From WHTK01 sp963711035 (GTDB lineage: Bacteria; Chloroflexota; Dehalococcoidia; DSTF01; WHTK01): DNA of 64,000 bases. This document shows positions 8,453 to 15,903 of the stretch, piece by piece. Positions within the stretch are counted from its first letter, which is position 1; every line of letters starts with the position of its first letter. The notes below the pieces were generated by a model. That model did not search any database and was not told the DNA's origin. It saw only the letters and a program-made list of their open reading frames with translations. The stretch is from assembly GCA_963711035.1 (NCBI GenBank), contig CAVQCN010000003.1:62001-126000 (forward strand). Reading direction: 5' to 3'. A program made the translations under genes and the position numbers.

Positions 8453-8844
8453 GACTCGCCCTGGTCTGGTGCGATCACGGCGTCTGCTTCGATCTCGACT
8501 AGCATCTCCGGCGTTGCCAGGCGGCTGACCTCGACCAGCGTGGCGGCGGGGCGGATGTCGCCGAAGGCCTCGCGGTGGGCGCGGGCCACGTCATCCGACA
8601 TCGACATGTCGGTGACGTAGATGCGGGTGCGCACCACGTCACGCAGCGAGGCGCCGGTCTGCTGCAGGGCCCAGTCGATGTTGATGATGGCCTGGCGCAG
8701 CTGTGCGTAGGCGCCGTCCGCCAGACGGCCGTCAGGCTGCCAGCCAACCGTGCCCGACACGAACACGAGGTCGCCGGCGCGGACGGCGCGGCTGAAGCCG
8801 ATTACGGGCTCAAAGGGCGAGTTGGAGGAGACGTTCTGCCGCAT
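8449..8844 (-). CDS. Rid (YjgF/YER057c/UK114) family protein
   Basis: Rid-family proteins form trimers, and the RidA branch hydrolyses reactive imines such as 2-aminoacrylate. This 131-residue protein has the family landmarks FSRAVRAGDLVFVSGTVG, INIDWALQQTGASLRDVV, RTRIYVTDM, and the ending PEMLVEIEADAVI. In RidA the residue before VEIE is the arginine that holds the substrate carboxylate. Here it is leucine, so it is probably a non-RidA subgroup without standard imine deaminase activity. It overlaps the ruvB stop by one base (TGATG) and the lipoprotein start by four, so the three are a coupled operon. Confidence 0.85.
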   Translation of the reverse strand: MRQNVSSNSPFEPVIGFSRAVRAGDLVFVSGTVGWQPDGRLADGAYAQLRQAIINIDWALQQTGASLRDVVRTRIYVTDMSMSDDVARAHREAFGDIRPAATLVEVSRLATPEMLVEIEADAVIAPDQGES

Positions 8845-9884
8845 CAGGTGTCGAAGAGGCTGCGCTGCGGCGGGCTCTCCTTGTGGCTGGGCGGCACGAG
8901 ACCGAGGTGCTCGTAGGCGCGCGCCGTCGCCTCACGGCCACGCGGCGTGCGCTCCAGGAAGCCCAACTGCAGCAGGTACGGCTCGTATACGTCCATGATC
9001 GTGTCGGACTCCTCCGAGATCGACGCGGCGATAGTCTCGATGCCGACGGGGCCGCCGCGGAACTTCTCGATGATGGCGCGCAGGATCTTGTGGTCGACGT
9101 CGTCCAGGCCGAGGCCGTCGATTTCGAGACGGCCAAGCGCTTCCCGCGCCGCCTCGCCGGTGATCGTGCCGGCGGCCATGACTTCGGCGTAGTCGCGCAC
9201 GCGGCGCAGCAGCCGGTTGGCGACGCGGGGCGTGCCGCGCGACCGTCGGGCGATCTCGCCCAGGCCCTCCTCTTCGATGCGCACGCCGAGCACGCTCGCG
9301 GAGCGGCGGATGATCTCGCCGATCGCGACATCGTCGTAGTAGTCGAGGCGGTAGACGGAGCCGAAGCGGTCGCGCAGCGGTGGGCTCATCATGGCGTAGC
9401 GCGTTGTGGCGCCGATCAGCGTGAAGTGGGGCAGATTGAGCCGCACGCTGCGGGCGCCGGGCCCCTTGCCGATGACGAGGTCGAGCGCGAAGTCCTCCAT
9501 CGCCGGGTAGAGGATCTCCTCCACGGCGCGGGAGAGGCGGTGCACCTCGTCGATGAAGAGGACATCGTTGGCCTCGAGGTTGGTGAGGATGGCCGCCAGG
9601 TCTCCGGGCCGCTCGATGGCCGGACCGGAGGTGATGCGCGCCTGCACCCCCATCTCGTTGGCCAGGATGCAGGCCAGCGTCGTCTTGCCGAGGCCAGGCG
9701 GGCCGTAGAGGAGCACGTGGTCCAGCGGCTCGCCACGCTTCTGCGCTGCCGCGATGGCAATGCGCAGGTTCTCCTTGATGCGGTCCTGGCCGATGTACTC
9801 CTCAAGCCGACGTGGACGCAGGGAGGCGTCGAGCGAAAAGTCGTCGGTGCGGGCGGCGCCTGAGAGGATACGATCATCAGTCAT
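8844..9884 (-). CDS. ruvB: Holliday junction branch-migration ATPase RuvB
   Basis: RuvB is the AAA+ motor that pulls DNA through RuvA-bound Holliday junctions. The 346 residues contain RPRRLEEYIGQDRIKENL, the Walker A GPPGLGKTTLA, Walker B LFIDEVHRLS, the sensor region TLIGATTRYAMMSPPLRDRF with the arginine finger, and the C-terminal winged-helix DVYEPYLLQLGFLERTPRGR. The ATG at 9884 is chosen because MTDDRIL begins the family sequence. A TATAAT lies 12 bases upstream, giving a very short leader and no clear Shine-Dalgarno. ruvA and ruvC are not adjacent. Confidence 0.96.
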   Translation of the reverse strand: MTDDRILSGAARTDDFSLDASLRPRRLEEYIGQDRIKENLRIAIAAAQKRGEPLDHVLLYGPPGLGKTTLACILANEMGVQARITSGPAIERPGDLAAILTNLEANDVLFIDEVHRLSRAVEEILYPAMEDFALDLVIGKGPGARSVRLNLPHFTLIGATTRYAMMSPPLRDRFGSVYRLDYYDDVAIGEIIRRSASVLGVRIEEEGLGEIARRSRGTPRVANRLLRRVRDYAEVMAAGTITGEAAREALGRLEIDGLGLDDVDHKILRAIIEKFRGGPVGIETIAASISEESDTIMDVYEPYLLQLGFLERTPRGREATARAYEHLGLVPPSHKESPPQRSLFDT

Positions 9885-9896
9885 AACGCTTCGCCC

Positions 9897-9902
9897 ATTA
9901 TA
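9897..9902 (-). promoter_or_regulatory. -10 element close to the ruvB start
   Basis: On the reverse strand this reads TATAAT. Its downstream edge is 12 bases from the ruvB ATG, so transcription would begin about 5 bases before the gene. No good -35 is seen at the normal spacing. Confidence 0.5.
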
Positions 9903-9926
9903 GAGCGGCACTGGAAGGACTGCTGT

Positions 9927-10139
9927 TCAGGTCCAGACAGCAAGCAGGACGGCGTCGTTGGGGTTGGCGGTGTCGAAGAAGAGCACGCCGACCTTGCGGC
10001 CCGCGACCAACTCGGCGCTGTCGATGTTGCGTGCCACGGCGATGCCACCAAGCCAGGAGCCGAGGCTGCCGGCGATCTCCACCGTTGCCGTGTACGTGCC
10101 GGAGTCAAAGGAGCGCAGGATAGCGCGCTTCAGTTCCAT
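9927..10139 (-). CDS. Small OB-fold-like phage baseplate/tail-spike protein
   Basis: This 70-residue protein has the pattern SFDSGTYTATVEIAGS, then VPV-like IAVARNI, and GRKVGVLFFDTANPNDAVLLAVW. That order (short strands, a Gly-rich turn, then a conserved VLFF-D strand and a terminal VW strand) resembles the OB-fold domain at the tip of phage baseplates and spikes (gpV/gp45-like). The identification is inferred from the pattern and from its place 10 bases after a tail-like gene. A GAGGTGAG ribosome site precedes the ATG at 10139. It is the last gene of the reverse-strand virion block. Confidence 0.55.
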   Translation of the reverse strand: MELKRAILRSFDSGTYTATVEIAGSLGSWLGGIAVARNIDSAELVAGRKVGVLFFDTANPNDAVLLAVWT

Positions 10140-10149
10140 GTTCTCACCT

Positions 10150-12186
10150 CTAGGGGCTGCCCAGGAGCAGCGTCATGTCGTAACGGGGCCGGTTGCCCGT
10201 CGCGTAGCGCCAGTTGAGGCCCAGCACGCGGCGTCGGGCAGCATCGAGGCCGATGCTCTCGTCGGTGACCGTCACCACGTCGTACAGCTCCTGGCCGCAG
10301 TTGAGACCGAAGACCTGCAGCTCGTCGCTACGTTGGTGCACGACCGTGTCGCGCAGGATGATGGCGGCCCGGTCGGAAGCTTCCTCCACCGTCGTGACGT
10401 TGAGGTCGACCACCTCGGCCGTGCGCTCGCCCTGCGCCTCCGCGTCGGCGAAGTCGAAAGCCTCATCGAAGATGCCGTCGCCCGTGACACGTGCCCGGTT
10501 GGCACTCGGACCGTCGAGGCGGTAGCGTCCGGCGACGATGGTGTGATCGTCTCCGCCTGCCGACTCCGCCGAAGCGTAGGCGTAGACGGCGTCTTCGTCG
10601 GGGTCGAGGACGTGGATCAGCAGCTCGGCGCCGTCGAAGCGGATGCGGTCGGGGACCAGGTCCAGCAAGCGGCTCAGCGCCGTCTTCCCGCTTTCGCCCG
10701 GGTGGATAGTGAATGCCGGCTGCACCGACCCGCTCATCGTGCTGGCGCCGGACCCGGCTGACTCCAGCCCGGCGCGGGCGGAGACGAAACGCAGCAGCTG
10801 GAAGACGTTTGCGTCCCCGAGAGCCCAGGCGAACTGGCGTCGTGCGCGCCAGCGAGCCAGCAGCCACCAGCCGCCGCGCGCGCGGACGACGACGCGTGCG
10901 TTAGACCCCGTCAGGTACTCGATGCTCTCGACCCAGAATGATGAGGCGGGCGGCGTCTCAATGCCCGCGGCGGTGCGATAACCGGGCGCGAGGTCGATCT
11001 GCATGCCGGGAGCCAGCTGCACCACGCCGGCGTAGCGTCCCGCCGCTCCTGCGCTCGCCGAGGAATCGTTGCGCAGGACGAGGCGCACGCGCGCATCCTC
11101 TTCGCCGACATCGACGGCTGCTTCCAGGACGTCGTCTGAGACGTCGAGGTCCGCGAGGGCGGGCAGCGGGCTGTGCCAGACGCCCGCGGCGGATGTGAGC
11201 CAGACGTCGCCGTAGGACACGGTGATCGCGACGCCGTACTCGCCGGTCTCCCCTGAGCTTGCCGAAGGGCAATCGAAGGCGGCCGGCTCGCGCCACTGCG
11301 TCTGGTTGATGTCCTCCTGTAGCGGCATCGTCGACCACTGCAGGCGCGTGTAGGCAACGTCGCCGGCGTACTGCTCGACGAAGGTGAGGCGCCAGGCGTC
11401 GTTGACGGAGTCGATGGCGGGAGCGCGATAGGTGACGTCGCTGCCCGCCGCGGCGCTAATGACCGGCCGCAGCGTCCCCCAGGTGTCGGCGGGCCAATTG
11501 GCGCCGTCGCCGTAGATGACGGCGTTGACCTGCGCATCGCCGGTCGTATCCGCTGTGCCCGTGACGACGACGGCCCAGTCATCGAGGAACGTGCAGGCGA
11601 GGCCGCTGATCGAGGCCATGCTCGGCGTCCAGGTCGCCGGCGTTTGCCATGCCCCCGACGCGTAGCGGCAGGCCCAGACCTCCCCGCCGACCGTCCAGAA
11701 GACGACGCGGTCGCCGCTGCCCGCGACTGCCGCGGCCAGGTACGTGACGGCGGAGGCGGCAGTCGCGACCGTGACGGCGGCGCCGAACGTGGCGCCGTTG
11801 TCGTCGCTCTGCCGGACCTGCACCTGCAACGTGTCGCCATGCACGAAAAAGAGGAACACGGAATCGCCCAGCGCCGCCAGGGCAACGGCGCCCGATGCGC
11901 TGACCGTGCCCTGCGAGGTCCAGACGCTGTAATCGGACGCGTCGTCCGGCGCCGCGACGCGCTGCGTAGACAGCACGTGCGAGGACGGGTCGATGCGGGC
12001 GCGGATCAGGGAGCCGTCACCGGCCAGGACGGCGGCGCTGTAGTAGTCGGGCTCGGCGCCGTCGTAGTAGCGCACGAAGCGGGCGCGGTCGAAGCCGCCG
12101 TACGCGTCGCGCAGCACGGCACTGACGTACGGCTCGCCGCTGGCGGACCGCTGCGCTGCGAGAAGCGTGGCGCTGAGCGTACGCAT
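10150..12186 (-). CDS. Phage tail/baseplate-hub-like protein with N-terminal beta-propeller
   Basis: This 678-residue protein looks like a phage tail protein. Residues about 20-330 form repeated beta-strand blades of sialidase/BNR type, with recurring S-x-D-x-G-x-T-like turns such as RQSDDNGATFG and alternating VFWTVGG and FLDDWAVVVTG strands. The middle has RYAGVVQLAPGMQIDLAPG, and the last 200 residues resemble baseplate hub domains (gp44/gpD type), with NVFQLLRFVSARAGLES, HPGESGKTALSRLLDLVPDRI, ANRARVTGD and LGLNWRYATGNRPRYDM. The ATG at 12186 is used because it follows the connector stop by four bases. A dispersed repeat fragment sits in frame at 11250-11276. Confidence 0.6.
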   Translation of the reverse strand: MRTLSATLLAAQRSASGEPYVSAVLRDAYGGFDRARFVRYYDGAEPDYYSAAVLAGDGSLIRARIDPSSHVLSTQRVAAPDDASDYSVWTSQGTVSASGAVALAALGDSVFLFFVHGDTLQVQVRQSDDNGATFGAAVTVATAASAVTYLAAAVAGSGDRVVFWTVGGEVWACRYASGAWQTPATWTPSMASISGLACTFLDDWAVVVTGTADTTGDAQVNAVIYGDGANWPADTWGTLRPVISAAAGSDVTYRAPAIDSVNDAWRLTFVEQYAGDVAYTRLQWSTMPLQEDINQTQWREPAAFDCPSASSGETGEYGVAITVSYGDVWLTSAAGVWHSPLPALADLDVSDDVLEAAVDVGEEDARVRLVLRNDSSASAGAAGRYAGVVQLAPGMQIDLAPGYRTAAGIETPPASSFWVESIEYLTGSNARVVVRARGGWWLLARWRARRQFAWALGDANVFQLLRFVSARAGLESAGSGASTMSGSVQPAFTIHPGESGKTALSRLLDLVPDRIRFDGAELLIHVLDPDEDAVYAYASAESAGGDDHTIVAGRYRLDGPSANRARVTGDGIFDEAFDFADAEAQGERTAEVVDLNVTTVEEASDRAAIILRDTVVHQRSDELQVFGLNCGQELYDVVTVTDESIGLDAARRRVLGLNWRYATGNRPRYDMTLLLGSP
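11250..11276. repeat. Dispersed repeat fragment inside the tail gene
   Basis: The 20 bases CCCTGAGCTTGCCGAAGGGC (11251-11270) form an imperfect hairpin and match a well-known short dispersed repeat of many bacterial genomes (CCCTGAGCTTGTCGAAGGGC type). Here it lies in a coding frame and encodes the odd stretch CPSASSGETGE, without breaking the reading frame. Confidence 0.55.
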
Positions 12187-12190
12187 CGCT

Positions 12191-12835
12191 CTACAGGTCC
12201 CACTGCACGACGTTGCGCGATGCGTCGGGCCGCGCCGGCGCGAACAGGGAGCCAGAGCGCAGGCGAGCGCTCTCGCCCAGGCCGCGCAGCTGCTCGCGGA
12301 AGCGGCGCATGGCGTCGGCGCCCCAGCTGCGGTAGTTGACGAAGGCCTCGGTGCCGGCCACGTTGGCCCGGTTGGCGGCGAAGTTGGCCCACTCGGTCGC
12401 GGCGTAGGCGCCGGCGCCGAGTACGACGATGTCCTCGACCGTCGAGGGCAGCGTCGAGACGGTGTCGTCCAGCGTGTGCAGCTTGCCCCAGTACACGTTG
12501 ATGGCCTCCGCATCGCCCGGCAGCGATTGCGTCAGCAGGGTGAGGACGCCGCCGTACAGCGAGAACTGGACATAACTCGGCGGCCAGCAGCCGGTCGGAT
12601 ACTCGACCGCCTCGATGCGAACGAGGTCGGTGAGGGTAGAGACGCCGACCTCGCGCGAGCCTTCCGTCGTGGAGAGGGCTGTCTTCTGCTCGTGCGGCAG
12701 TACCAGGCTCAGCTCGCGTACGGCGCGGTCCAGGTGGCGGTCGAGCACGTCGTCCTGCCAGCGGTAGGTCTCGCTGTCCTCGTCGTGCAGCTCGCGCCGC
12801 AGCCGGCCGCGCAGGGTGGCAATCGTTATCGTCAT
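12191..12835 (-). CDS. Phage head-tail connector/adaptor-like protein
   Basis: This 214-residue protein has the general build of phage adaptor proteins that sit between portal and tail. It opens with a helical stretch, TIATLRGRLRRELHDEDSETY, followed by WQDDVLDRHLDRAVRELSLVLP, a beta-rich middle containing STTEGSREVGVSTLTDLVRIEAVEYPTG-type strands, and ends with a long helix, ADAMRRFREQLRGL. Small phage connector proteins often show this helix-strand-helix order. No domain name can be confirmed by eye. GAGGTGATG upstream of the ATG at 12835 is a good ribosome site. It is followed four bases later by the tail gene. Confidence 0.5.
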   Translation of the reverse strand: MTITIATLRGRLRRELHDEDSETYRWQDDVLDRHLDRAVRELSLVLPHEQKTALSTTEGSREVGVSTLTDLVRIEAVEYPTGCWPPSYVQFSLYGGVLTLLTQSLPGDAEAINVYWGKLHTLDDTVSTLPSTVEDIVVLGAGAYAATEWANFAANRANVAGTEAFVNYRSWGADAMRRFREQLRGLGESARLRSGSLFAPARPDASRNVVQWDL

Positions 12836-12918
12836 ATCATCACCTCGTGCCCCTCTTCGAAGTGGTCGAGCAGTAGCGTCTGGCCCGCCGACGCTGGTTG
12901 CGTGGTGTAGGCCCTCCG
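12832..12918 (-). pseudogene. Possible C-terminal remnant of a phage gene
   Basis: A 28-codon open frame runs from an in-frame TGA to a stop that overlaps the connector ATG (ATATGA arrangement). It reads ...TTQPASAGQTLLLDHF then EEGHEVMI and has no start codon except a GTG next to its end. The overlap is what coupled phage genes usually show, so it may be the tail of a gene whose 5' part is lost just before tag. Chance is possible given the short length. Confidence 0.25.
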
Positions 12919-12958
12919 GCCTCAGCCGGGTCGAGGGGCAGACTAGGAGCGGCGGCGG

Positions 12959-13588
12959 TTAGCTCGAAGCGGTATCTGACACCGAGGCGGCGAGCTCCGC
13001 GTAGCGGAAGCAGCTGGTGACGTGGTCGTTGACCAGGCCGGCGGCTTGCATGAAGGCGTAGCAAATCGTCGGGCCGGTGAAGCGGAAGCCTCGGCGCCGC
13101 AGTTCCTTGCTCATCGCCTTCGCGACGTCGTCGCTGGCGGGTACGGCGGACAGCGAGGCGAACGCGTGCTGACGCGGCCGGCCGCCGACGAAGCGCCAGA
13201 GAAACGCGTCCAGCGAGCCCTCTGCCTCGATGACCGAAAGCGCCGCGCGGGCGTTGCCGATCGTGGCGTCAACTTTGGCTCGATTGCGGATGATGCCCGC
13301 GTCGGCCAGCAGGCGCGCTCGATCGGCGTCTCCGTACGCGGCGATGCGGGCGATATCGAAGCCGTCGAAGGCACGACGGTAGCCTTCGCGGCGCTTGAGC
13401 ACTGTCTCCCAACTGAGGCCGGCCTGGGCGCCTTCCAGGATGAGCAGCTCGAACAGGGCGCGATCGTCGTGCTGCGGCGCGCCCCACTCTTCGTCGTGGT
13501 AGCGCAGCATCAGATCGCCGTCGGGCCGGCCGGCGACCCAGGCGCAGCGGCTCGGAGGCACGTTCGCGTCAGACGGTAGCGCCGGCAT
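12959..13588 (-). CDS. tag: DNA-3-methyladenine glycosylase I
   Basis: Tag removes 3-methyladenine from alkylated DNA as the first step of base excision repair. The 209-residue protein has RCAWVAG with the first zinc-binding cysteine, YHDEEWGAPQHDDRALFELL with the active-site glutamate and a zinc histidine, LSWETVLKRREGYRRAF, FRFTGPTICYAFMQAAGLVNDH and the closing HVTSCF with the last zinc ligands. Its length is normal. The start ATG at 13588 overlaps the end of DUF3090 by 20 bases. It lies between the two halves of the virion-like gene cluster but is not itself phage-like. Confidence 0.93.
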   Translation of the reverse strand: MPALPSDANVPPSRCAWVAGRPDGDLMLRYHDEEWGAPQHDDRALFELLILEGAQAGLSWETVLKRREGYRRAFDGFDIARIAAYGDADRARLLADAGIIRNRAKVDATIGNARAALSVIEAEGSLDAFLWRFVGGRPRQHAFASLSAVPASDDVAKAMSKELRRRGFRFTGPTICYAFMQAAGLVNDHVTSCFRYAELAASVSDTASS

Positions 13589-14087
13589 GGTGGCCGTTGG
13601 AGCGCGGGCAGACGTGGCCCTCCGGTTCCATGGGCATCTCGCACAGCGGGCAGATCGGCCGGCCCCCTGCTATCACCGAGGCAATCTTGCGCGCCAGCAC
13701 GCGCGCCTGGCCGCGGCTGATCAGGGCGCGGAGGGTCGGCGTCGGGTCTTCGAGAGTGGTCTCGCCGCCGAAGGCGTGCAGCGTGTAGAGGTCTTCGTCT
13801 TCCTGGTAGCCGAGGCCGATCTGCACGGCGCGGAAGTCGAGCTCGAAGTTCACTGGCAGGGGCGCGGGCTCCACGTCCGGATCGCTGGTCGGCTTCTCCT
13901 GGTCCAGGCGGTCGCCGATCTCCTCGAACCAGTCGCCGATACTGGCGAGCTGCTGTTTCTCCATCCAGACCGAAGCCGCGCGGACGCCGGAAATGACGAT
14001 GAGACGGAAGCGCCGGTTGCCGGGCTGTCCCACCGCCTCCGCGTCGACTGAAAGGGTCTGGCCGTAGTCGTTCTCGGGTGCATTCAT
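13569..14087 (-). CDS. DUF3090-family protein
   Basis: This 172-residue protein matches the DUF3090 family found mainly in Actinobacteria and Chloroflexota, whose function is unknown. It has ISGVRAASVWMEKQQL near the start, then AVQIGLGYQEDEDLYTLHAF, TLRALISRGQARVLARKIAS, and the ending CPLCEMPMEPEGHVCPRSNGH. The last part is a four-cysteine zinc-ribbon-like motif. The ATG at 14087 is used because a TATAAT with its edge eight bases upstream points to a leaderless transcript, whereas a GTG at 14096 would lie in that box. The 3' end overlaps tag by 20 bases, so the two are likely co-transcribed. Confidence 0.8.
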   Translation of the reverse strand: MNAPENDYGQTLSVDAEAVGQPGNRRFRLIVISGVRAASVWMEKQQLASIGDWFEEIGDRLDQEKPTSDPDVEPAPLPVNFELDFRAVQIGLGYQEDEDLYTLHAFGGETTLEDPTPTLRALISRGQARVLARKIASVIAGGRPICPLCEMPMEPEGHVCPRSNGHHAGATV

Positions 14088-14095
14088 GGGCACCA

Positions 14096-14124
14096 ATTAT
14101 AGGAGCCCGATTCCAATGGGTCAC
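14096..14124 (-). promoter_or_regulatory. Promoter of DUF3090-tag (leaderless type)
   Basis: On the reverse strand, GTGACC (14119-14124) is followed after 17 bases by TATAAT (14096-14101). The expected transcription start falls next to the ATG at 14087, leaving no room for a ribosome site. Confidence 0.65.
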
Positions 14125-14325
14125 GACCGAGCGAACGTGACGTAGCAGCGGCTTTCAGGCCGCCACGGCGGGGCGTCCCTGCTCATGACGGGACGCAAGG
14201 GCAAGGGCGAAGCCTTGGCTCTACAGGAATGTGCCGTAGGGGCGACTCTCGTGTCGCCCTGGGGCCGGGGTGACATCCCCTGATCGACGAACAGAATATC
14301 TGTGCTACGTTCCGAGCCACAAATC
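14125..14325. other. Intergenic stretch with palindromic repeat-like sequence
   Basis: This segment between divergent genes holds short inverted pieces such as GCGTCCC...GGGACGC and GGGCGAAGCC followed by TTGGCTC, the latter resembling 22605-22625. It looks like degraded dispersed repeats, and I see no gene in it. Confidence 0.4.
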
Positions 14326-14340
14326 AAGGAGGTAGCAGGT

Positions 14341-14838
14341 GTGGATGAGGAGTTGTTGGTGCTGGAAGAACAGATGGCGTCCGCCCAGGCGGACGTAGAG
14401 CGCTTGCAGACGCGGCTCGCCGAGGCCGAAAGCCTGGTCGAGACGCGCGACGCGGAGCTGGCCCAGCTGCGCCACCAGCTGGAAACGTCGCGTAACGAGC
14501 TGAGTCAGACGGCCGCCAGCGCCGCCGCCGAGGCCGAGACGCTGCGCACGGCTGCGGCGGCCGCCGAGGAGCGCAACCGCGAGGCAACGCAGCGCTATCG
14601 CGAGGTGGCCCTGGCACGCGAGCCGGAGCTGCCCGCCGAAATGGTCGGCGGCGATTCGGTGCAGGAGATCGACGCGGCGCTGGAACGGGCGCGACAGACG
14701 GTGGCGCAGGTGCGCCAGAGCCTGGAGTCGCAGGCCCAGGCGCTGCGTGTGCCCTCCGGCGCACCGGCGCGCAGTGCGTTCGAGGCGAGCGACCTGACCC
14801 CCGTCGAAAAGATCCGCCGCGGCCTGCAGAGCCAGTAG
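14341..14838 (+). CDS. Coiled-coil scaffold-like protein upstream of capsid gene
   Basis: This 165-residue protein is almost wholly heptad-like coiled coil from residue 2 to about 95 (EEQMASAQADVERLQTRLAE, AELAQLRHQLETSRNELSQT). It has a second helical part, EIDAALERARQTVAQVRQSL, and a C-terminal basic end, TPVEKIRRGLQSQ. Phage scaffolding proteins are often of this build and sit just before the major capsid gene, as here (26 bases). The GTG at 14341 is chosen because AAGGAGGT at 14326-14332 lies eight bases upstream. Role as scaffold is inferred from position and shape. Confidence 0.55.
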   Translation: MDEELLVLEEQMASAQADVERLQTRLAEAESLVETRDAELAQLRHQLETSRNELSQTAASAAAEAETLRTAAAAAEERNREATQRYREVALAREPELPAEMVGGDSVQEIDAALERARQTVAQVRQSLESQAQALRVPSGAPARSAFEASDLTPVEKIRRGLQSQ

Positions 14839-14863
14839 CCACCGGTAGAGAAGGAGAAACGAC

Positions 14864-15790
14864 ATGGCCCTAACCCTGGCGGAAGCCGCCAAGCTCTCCA
14901 ACGACGTCGTCTTGCAGGGCGTGGTCGAGACCGTGGTCAAGGAATCGCCCGTCCTGGAGGTCGTACCGTTCGTCGAAGTCGTCGGCAACGCGCTGACCTA
15001 CAACCGCGAGAACGCCATGGCCACCGCCGCCTTCTACGACGTCGGCGACACGTGGTCGGAGAGCACGCCGACCTTCACGCAGGTGCAGGCGACGCTGAAG
15101 ATCCTCGGCGGCGACGCGGACGTCGACCAGTACATCGCCACGACTCGCAGCAACGTGCAGGACATCGAAGCCGCGGTACTCGAGCTCAAGGCGAAAGCAG
15201 TGGCGCACCAGTTCGAGGACGAGTTCATCTACGGCGACACGGGCGTCGACTCGAAGGGCTTCGACGGCCTGCACGCCCTCTGCGATAGCGGCCAGCAGGT
15301 GCACGCCGGCTCCGGCACGACACCCGCCGCGCTCTCCCTCAAGAGCCTGGACGAGACGATTGACCTCGTGCGGCCCGGCAAGCCCGACTTTTTGCTCATG
15401 AGCCGCCGCACGCGGCGAGGCATCTCCGCCTACGCGCGCGCCCTGACCTCGCCGGTGCACTTCGAGGCGGGCGATTTCGGCCAGCGCCTCATGTACTACG
15501 ACGGCATCCCGGTGCTTGAGAGCGACTTCCTCCTCGACACGGAGGCAATCGCGTCCGGCGCCTACTCCGCTTCGACGGGCGGCGCCTCGACCAGCGTCTT
15601 CGCGGTCAAGGCCGGCGAGGGGCTGCTGGCCGGCATCACCAACGGCGGCGTCCAGGTCGAAAACGTCGGCGCGCTGGAGACCAAGGACGCACGCCGCTGG
15701 CGCTGCAAGTGGTACGTGGCGCTGGCGCTGTTCTCCAATGTCGCCCTCGCCCGCCTGGACGGCATCTCCTCCGAGGACGTCGTGGCCTGA
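14864..15790 (+). CDS. HK97-fold-like phage major capsid protein
   Basis: The 308-residue protein matches the pattern of HK97-type capsid proteins: an N-terminal helix (LTLAEAAKLSNDVVLQGVVET), then SPVLEVVPFVEVVGNALTYNRE with the characteristic turn leading into the E-loop, FTQVQATLKILGGDADVDQYI, a spine helix ending AHQFEDEFIYGDT, the recurrent KGFDGLHAL, and beta strands typical of the P and A domains (YDGIPVLESDFL, GVQVENVGALETKDARRWR, LALFSNVALARLDGI). GAGAAGGAGAAACGAC upstream is a good ribosome site. A perfect-arm terminator follows. No terminase, portal or integrase is nearby, so this is a remnant or a domesticated element rather than a complete prophage. Confidence 0.78.
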   Translation: MALTLAEAAKLSNDVVLQGVVETVVKESPVLEVVPFVEVVGNALTYNRENAMATAAFYDVGDTWSESTPTFTQVQATLKILGGDADVDQYIATTRSNVQDIEAAVLELKAKAVAHQFEDEFIYGDTGVDSKGFDGLHALCDSGQQVHAGSGTTPAALSLKSLDETIDLVRPGKPDFLLMSRRTRRGISAYARALTSPVHFEAGDFGQRLMYYDGIPVLESDFLLDTEAIASGAYSASTGGASTSVFAVKAGEGLLAGITNGGVQVENVGALETKDARRWRCKWYVALALFSNVALARLDGISSEDVVA

Positions 15791-15812
15791 ACCTTCCTCC
15801 CGGGCCTCGGCC

Positions 15813-15845
15813 GGACGGCACCCCGACGCGATCGGGGTGCCGTCC
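15813..15845 (+). terminator. Strong hairpin after the capsid gene
   Basis: The arms GGACGGCACCCCGA (15813-15826) and TCGGGGTGCCGTCC (15832-15845) are perfect and enclose a five-base loop, followed by TTCGT. It ends the scaffold-capsid transcript. Confidence 0.8.
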
Positions 15846-15903
15846 TTCGTGTCCGGGCCGTTTGTCTCTGTGCAGCGCGGCGGCAGATGGCTACGATCAG
15901 CTC

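Noticed and set aside
10911..11885. Reverse-strand open frame in another frame of the tail gene
   Set aside because: Composition is Arg/Ser/Pro-rich as expected of a shadow frame in GC-rich DNA. It only draws notice from the LRQAQG-type dispersed repeat.
12840..13064. 74-residue reverse-strand frame over the tag end
   Set aside because: It overlaps the end of tag and is Arg-rich; the other frame in the same gap shows a better peptide ending in the coupled overlap.
14864..15790. Encapsulin nanocompartment rather than phage capsid
   Set aside because: The protein is HK97-like, but a coiled-coil scaffold-like gene is directly upstream and tail/connector-like genes are near. There is no cargo enzyme gene next to it, so a virion-type capsid is the better reading.
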